Origin: an uncultured Eubacteriales bacterium
GTDB taxonomy: Bacteria > Bacillota > Clostridia > Oscillospirales > Butyricicoccaceae
Reading direction: 5' to 3'
NCBI GenBank assembly: GCA_934636325.1
Contig: CAKUAK010000083.1
Span: 1-7,359, forward strand
DNA length: 7,359 nucleotides
In this document: positions 4,824 to 7,359 of the stretch, piece after piece
Numbering within the stretch: position 1 is the first letter of the stretch
How the letters are laid out: each line of letters opens with the position of its first letter
The notes under the pieces: generated by a model
Databases searched by the model: none
What the model saw: the letters and a program-made list of their open reading frames with translations, nothing else
Told to the model about the DNA's origin: nothing
Made by a program: the position numbers and the translations under genes

Positions 4824-4858
4824 CAAGGGGCGGTACAACCGCGCCTTGTTTTTGTTTT
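4824..4858 (+). terminator. Terminator of the secreted protein gene
   Basis: CAAGGGGCGG pairs with CCGCGCCTTG (one internal G-G mismatch), followed by TTTTTGTTTT. It starts 17 bases after the stop codon. Confidence 0.88.
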
Positions 4859-4921
4859 GCCATGCTGTTGGCAAGATTGAGTTACTTTTATGTCATTCCT
4901 ATAGGTGAGGGCGGAAAAATG

Positions 4922-4950
4922 TTGCCAAGTTGGGGGATTAGTGATAAAAT
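4922..4950 (+). promoter_or_regulatory. Promoter of the tdh-kbl operon, extended -10
   Basis: TTGCCA (4922-4927), a 17-base spacer and TAAAAT (4945-4950) preceded by TGA, an extended -10. The transcript would start near 4957, about 45 bases before the tdh start. The -35 lies within TTGCCAA (4922-4928), which is an inverted copy of TTGGCAA at 4868-4874. Confidence 0.7.
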
Positions 4951-5001
4951 TAACTCGGAATGGTTTGTAAACTATAAATTTGATCATAGGAGATGGATGC
5001 A

Positions 5002-6048
5002 ATGGCAAAAATGATGGATGCACTTGTAAAGCCCGAAAGAGGTCCCGGCCTGGTCCTGACACAGGTTCCTGTTCCCGAACCCGGTCCCGGCGAGGTCCTT
5101 ATCAAGATCCGCAAGACGGCTATCTGCGGAACAGACGTACATATCTACGAGTGGAACGGCTGGGCACAGGAGAACCTGAACCCGCCGCTTACGATCGGCC
5201 ATGAATATATCGGCGAGATCGCCGAGCTCGGCCAGGGCGTAACCAACCTCAAGGTCGGCCAGCGGGTTTCCGGCGAGGGCCACATCGTCTGCGGCCAGTG
5301 CTATAACTGCCGCACCGGCAACGGCCAGTGGTGCCAGAAGACAAAGGGCGTCGGCGTCAACCGCGACGGCGCTTTCGCAGAGTATCTCTGCATCCCCGCG
5401 ACCAATGTCGTTACCATCGAGGACGATCTGCCCGATGATATCGTTTCCTTCTTCGATGCCTTCGGCAACGCTACACACACCGCCCTCATGTGGGATCTGA
5501 CCGCAAAGAATGTTCTGGTAACAGGCGCGGGCCCGATCGGCATCATGGCCGCCGCCATCGCCAAGTTCTCGGGCGCCCGCTCGGTCACCATCACCGATGT
5601 CAACGAGTACCGCCTCGATCTGGCAAGGAAGATGGGGGTCACAAGGGCCGTAAACGTCGCCAAAGAGGATCTTAACGAGGTCATGAAGGATCTCGGCATC
5701 GACGAGGGCTGGGACATCGGCCTTGAGATGTCGGGCGCTGCCCCTGCCTTTAAGCAGCTGCTGAGCGTCATGATGTGCGGCGGCAAGGTATCCCTGCTGG
5801 GCCTTATGGGCAAGCCGATGGAGACCGACTGGAACACCATCATCATGAAGGGCCTCAGGCTTCAGGGCATCTACGGCAGAAAGATGTTCGAGACATGGTA
5901 TCAGATGAAGGCTATGGTCCAGGGCGGCCTGAACCTCGAGCCGATCATCACACACAGGTATCATTACACCGAGTTCGAGAAGGGCTTCGAGGCCATGATC
6001 TCCGGCAACTCCGGCAAGGTCGTTCTCGACTGGACAACAAAGAAATAA
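5002..6048 (+). CDS. tdh: L-threonine 3-dehydrogenase
   Basis: A cytoplasmic NAD-dependent zinc enzyme of the medium-chain dehydrogenase/reductase superfamily that oxidises L-threonine to 2-amino-3-ketobutyrate, which Kbl from the next gene cleaves. The 348-residue product matches E. coli Tdh over its whole length. Catalytic zinc ligands are Cys42 (ICGTD), His67 and Glu68 (GHEY). Structural zinc ligands are Cys97, Cys100, Cys103 and Cys111. The Rossmann motif GAGPIG (175-180) is followed by TDVNEYR (198-204), whose Asp199 favours NAD over NADP. ATG 5002 is preferred: AGGAG (4988-4992) lies nine bases upstream, whereas the in-frame ATG at 4993 abuts that site; ATG 5011 and 5014 are further in-frame options. 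It is first in a two-gene operon. The very regular codon use (AAG, GGC, ATC) suggests high expression. Confidence 0.96.
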   Translation: MAKMMDALVKPERGPGLVLTQVPVPEPGPGEVLIKIRKTAICGTDVHIYEWNGWAQENLNPPLTIGHEYIGEIAELGQGVTNLKVGQRVSGEGHIVCGQCYNCRTGNGQWCQKTKGVGVNRDGAFAEYLCIPATNVVTIEDDLPDDIVSFFDAFGNATHTALMWDLTAKNVLVTGAGPIGIMAAAIAKFSGARSVTITDVNEYRLDLARKMGVTRAVNVAKEDLNEVMKDLGIDEGWDIGLEMSGAAPAFKQLLSVMMCGGKVSLLGLMGKPMETDWNTIIMKGLRLQGIYGRKMFETWYQMKAMVQGGLNLEPIITHRYHYTEFEKGFEAMISGNSGKVVLDWTTKK

Positions 6049-6059
6049 GTATAGCTGTC

Positions 6060-6081
6060 GGGGGGCGGTACGCCGCCCCCC
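6060..6081 (+). other. Intercistronic tdh-kbl hairpin
   Basis: A perfect 9-bp GC-only stem, GGGGGGCGG (6060-6068) with CCGCCCCCC (6073-6081), closes a TACG tetraloop. It is followed by AT-rich sequence without a T tract, so it is not a standard terminator. It more likely stabilises the upstream message or adjusts the tdh to kbl expression ratio. Confidence 0.75.
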
Positions 6082-6107
6082 CCGATCAAAAGAAAAGAGG
6101 TTAATTC

Positions 6108-7295
6108 ATGAACGCTAAGGAAGCTCTGAGCTTTTATGTCTCGGAAGTCGAGGGCATAAAGGAAGCCGGCACATATAAGGACGAAAGGATCATCACGACC
6201 CCCCAGAAGGGCCGCATCGACACAACAAAGGCACACAACGTCGTCAACATGTGCGCCAACCACTATCTCGGTCTGGCCGACGATCCCCGCCTGATCGAGG
6301 CCGCAAAGGAAAGCTATGACAAGTGGGGCGTCGGCCTTTCCTCGGTCCGCTTTATCTGCGGCACACAGCAGATCCACAAGGATCTTGAAAAGAAGATCTC
6401 CGAGTTCCTCGAGACAGAGGACACCATCCTCTATTCCTCCTGCTTCGACGCCAACGGCGGTCTCTTCGAGACCCTGCTCGGTCCCGAGGACGCCATCATC
6501 TCGGATGAGCTCAACCATGCCTCGATCATCGACGGCATCCGTCTCTGCAAGGCCAAGAGACTGCGCTATAAGAACAACGACATGACCGACCTCCGCGCCA
6601 AGCTGGAGGAGGCCAAGGACTGCCGCATCAAGCTGATCGCCACCGACGGCGTCTTCTCGATGGACGGCTATATCGCCAACCTGCAGGGCATCTGCGATCT
6701 GGCTGATGAATACGGCGCTCTCGTTATGGTCGACGACAGCCACGCAACAGGCTTCATCGGCGCACACGGCAAGGGCACACAGGAGCACTGCGGCGTCATG
6801 GGCAGGGTCGATATCATCACGTCGACACTGGGCAAGGCCTGCGGCGGCGCTTCCGGCGGCTTCACCAGCGGCCGCAAGGAGATCATCGACCTCCTGCGTC
6901 AGCGTTCGCGCCCCTATCTGTTCTCCAACACACTGTCTCCGGCCATCTGCGCCGCCTCGCTGAAGGTCTTTGAGATCCTCAGCGCTTCGACAGAGCTCCA
7001 GGATAAGGTCCATGCCAACGTCGAGTACTTCCGCAAGGAGCTTGACAAGCTGGGCTTCGACGTCCTGAAGGGCGATTCGGCCATCGTTCCCATCATGCTG
7101 TACGATCCCAAGGTCGCCGGCGAGTTTGCCAACCGCATGCTCGAAAAGGGCGTTTATGTCGTCAGCTTCTGCTATCCTGTCGTCCCGAAGGGCAAGGACA
7201 GGATCCGTACACAGGTCTCGGCCGGCCATACAAAGGAAGATCTTGACTTCGCCGTCAAGTGCTTCGCCGAGGTCAAGAAGGAAATGGGCCTCTAA
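6108..7295 (+). CDS. kbl: Glycine C-acetyltransferase (2-amino-3-ketobutyrate CoA ligase)
   Basis: A PLP-dependent enzyme of the alpha-oxoamine synthase family that cleaves 2-amino-3-ketobutyrate with CoA to glycine and acetyl-CoA, completing threonine breakdown started by Tdh. The 395-residue product is full length (E. coli Kbl is 398). Lys243 in STLGKACGG is the PLP Schiff-base lysine. Asp209 and His212 in VDDSHATG contact the cofactor ring, His137 lies in ELNHASIIDG, and CFDANGG (112-118) and SMDG (184-187) bind PLP phosphate or ring. Arg367 in RIRTQVSAGH matches the substrate-carboxylate arginine. ATG 6108 follows AGAGG (6096-6100) by seven bases. It lies 59 bases behind tdh with no promoter visible between, so the two are cotranscribed. 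The close relatives BioF and HemA-type ALA synthase are excluded by overall similarity and the tdh neighbour. Confidence 0.96.
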   Translation: MNAKEALSFYVSEVEGIKEAGTYKDERIITTPQKGRIDTTKAHNVVNMCANHYLGLADDPRLIEAAKESYDKWGVGLSSVRFICGTQQIHKDLEKKISEFLETEDTILYSSCFDANGGLFETLLGPEDAIISDELNHASIIDGIRLCKAKRLRYKNNDMTDLRAKLEEAKDCRIKLIATDGVFSMDGYIANLQGICDLADEYGALVMVDDSHATGFIGAHGKGTQEHCGVMGRVDIITSTLGKACGGASGGFTSGRKEIIDLLRQRSRPYLFSNTLSPAICAASLKVFEILSASTELQDKVHANVEYFRKELDKLGFDVLKGDSAIVPIMLYDPKVAGEFANRMLEKGVYVVSFCYPVVPKGKDRIRTQVSAGHTKEDLDFAVKCFAEVKKEMGL

Positions 7296-7326
7296 CAGCC
7301 TCCTCCATTCCGAAAAAAGCAATTTT

Positions 7327-7359
7327 AAAGCCGTTGGAGCTGATGCTCCAACGGCTTTT
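7327..7359 (+). terminator. Terminator of the tdh-kbl operon
   Basis: A perfect 14-bp stem, AAAGCCGTTGGAGC (7327-7340) with GCTCCAACGGCTTT (7345-7358), closes a TGAT loop and ends in TTTT at the window edge, so the T run may continue. It lies 31 bases after the kbl stop. Confidence 0.92.

Noticed and set aside
4993..5001. Upstream ATG start for tdh
   Set aside because: It directly abuts the AGGAG site with no spacer; the ATG at 5002 has a nine-base spacing.
4859..5001. Glycine riboswitch or T-box leader for the tdh-kbl operon
   Set aside because: No tandem glycine aptamer, T-box sequence or terminator/antiterminator pair is visible, and the predicted leader is only about 45 bases.
5964..7322. 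Long minus-strand open frame opposite kbl (and a similar one at 4984-5964 opposite tdh)
   Set aside because: Both are shadows of strongly biased sense codons; their translations match no family, and the plus-strand genes are full-length, motif-complete enzymes.

Overview
The window reads as chromosomal DNA of a fairly GC-rich member of the Bacillota, most likely a Clostridia/Oscillospiraceae-type gut anaerobe. The evidence is strong AGGAGG-type ribosome binding sites, sigma-A promoters with TATAAT-like -10 boxes, CIRCE (HrcA) operators, and a DUF5714 family protein that I know mainly from clostridia and methanogens. The genus assignment is inference. There is no transposase, phage gene, CRISPR array or recognisable defence system.

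Layout. Positions 1-344 carry no convincing gene. They hold a terminator for whatever lies upstream, a tRNA T-arm-like stem-loop on the minus strand, a mosaic of GC-rich palindromes (58-173), and a structured leader (251-328) in front of the first gene. Next come a cysteine-rich DUF5714 protein (345-1049, +) and a MATE multidrug/Na+ or H+ antiporter (1146-2537, +) with its own promoter and terminator. Positions 2595-2820 hold a tandemly duplicated, hairpin-rich intergenic repeat related to the one at the window start. A small heat shock protein, Hsp20 (2827-3267, -), follows. Its -35 box is built into a CIRCE operator, and a second CIRCE-like site with no gene of its own lies about 180 bp further upstream. 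A four-helix membrane protein (3694-4071, -) and a small secreted protein (4241-4807, +) are transcribed divergently from back-to-back promoters in a visibly AT-richer stretch. The window ends with a threonine-degradation operon, tdh (5002-6048, +) and kbl (6108-7295, +), closed by a strong terminator.

How the genes work together. Only tdh and kbl form a clear pathway: Tdh oxidises L-threonine to 2-amino-3-ketobutyrate, and Kbl cleaves that with CoA to glycine and acetyl-CoA. The Hsp20 unit is a self-contained HrcA-type heat-shock cassette. The other genes look like independent transcription units.

The observations most worth following are non-coding: (1) a possible three-way-junction leader before the DUF5714 gene, with a competing hairpin just upstream of the ribosome binding site; (2) the mosaic repeats, where two hairpins differ between copies by compensatory base-pair changes; (3) the orphan second CIRCE followed by a long hairpin. 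I do not see a demonstrable new multi-gene system.
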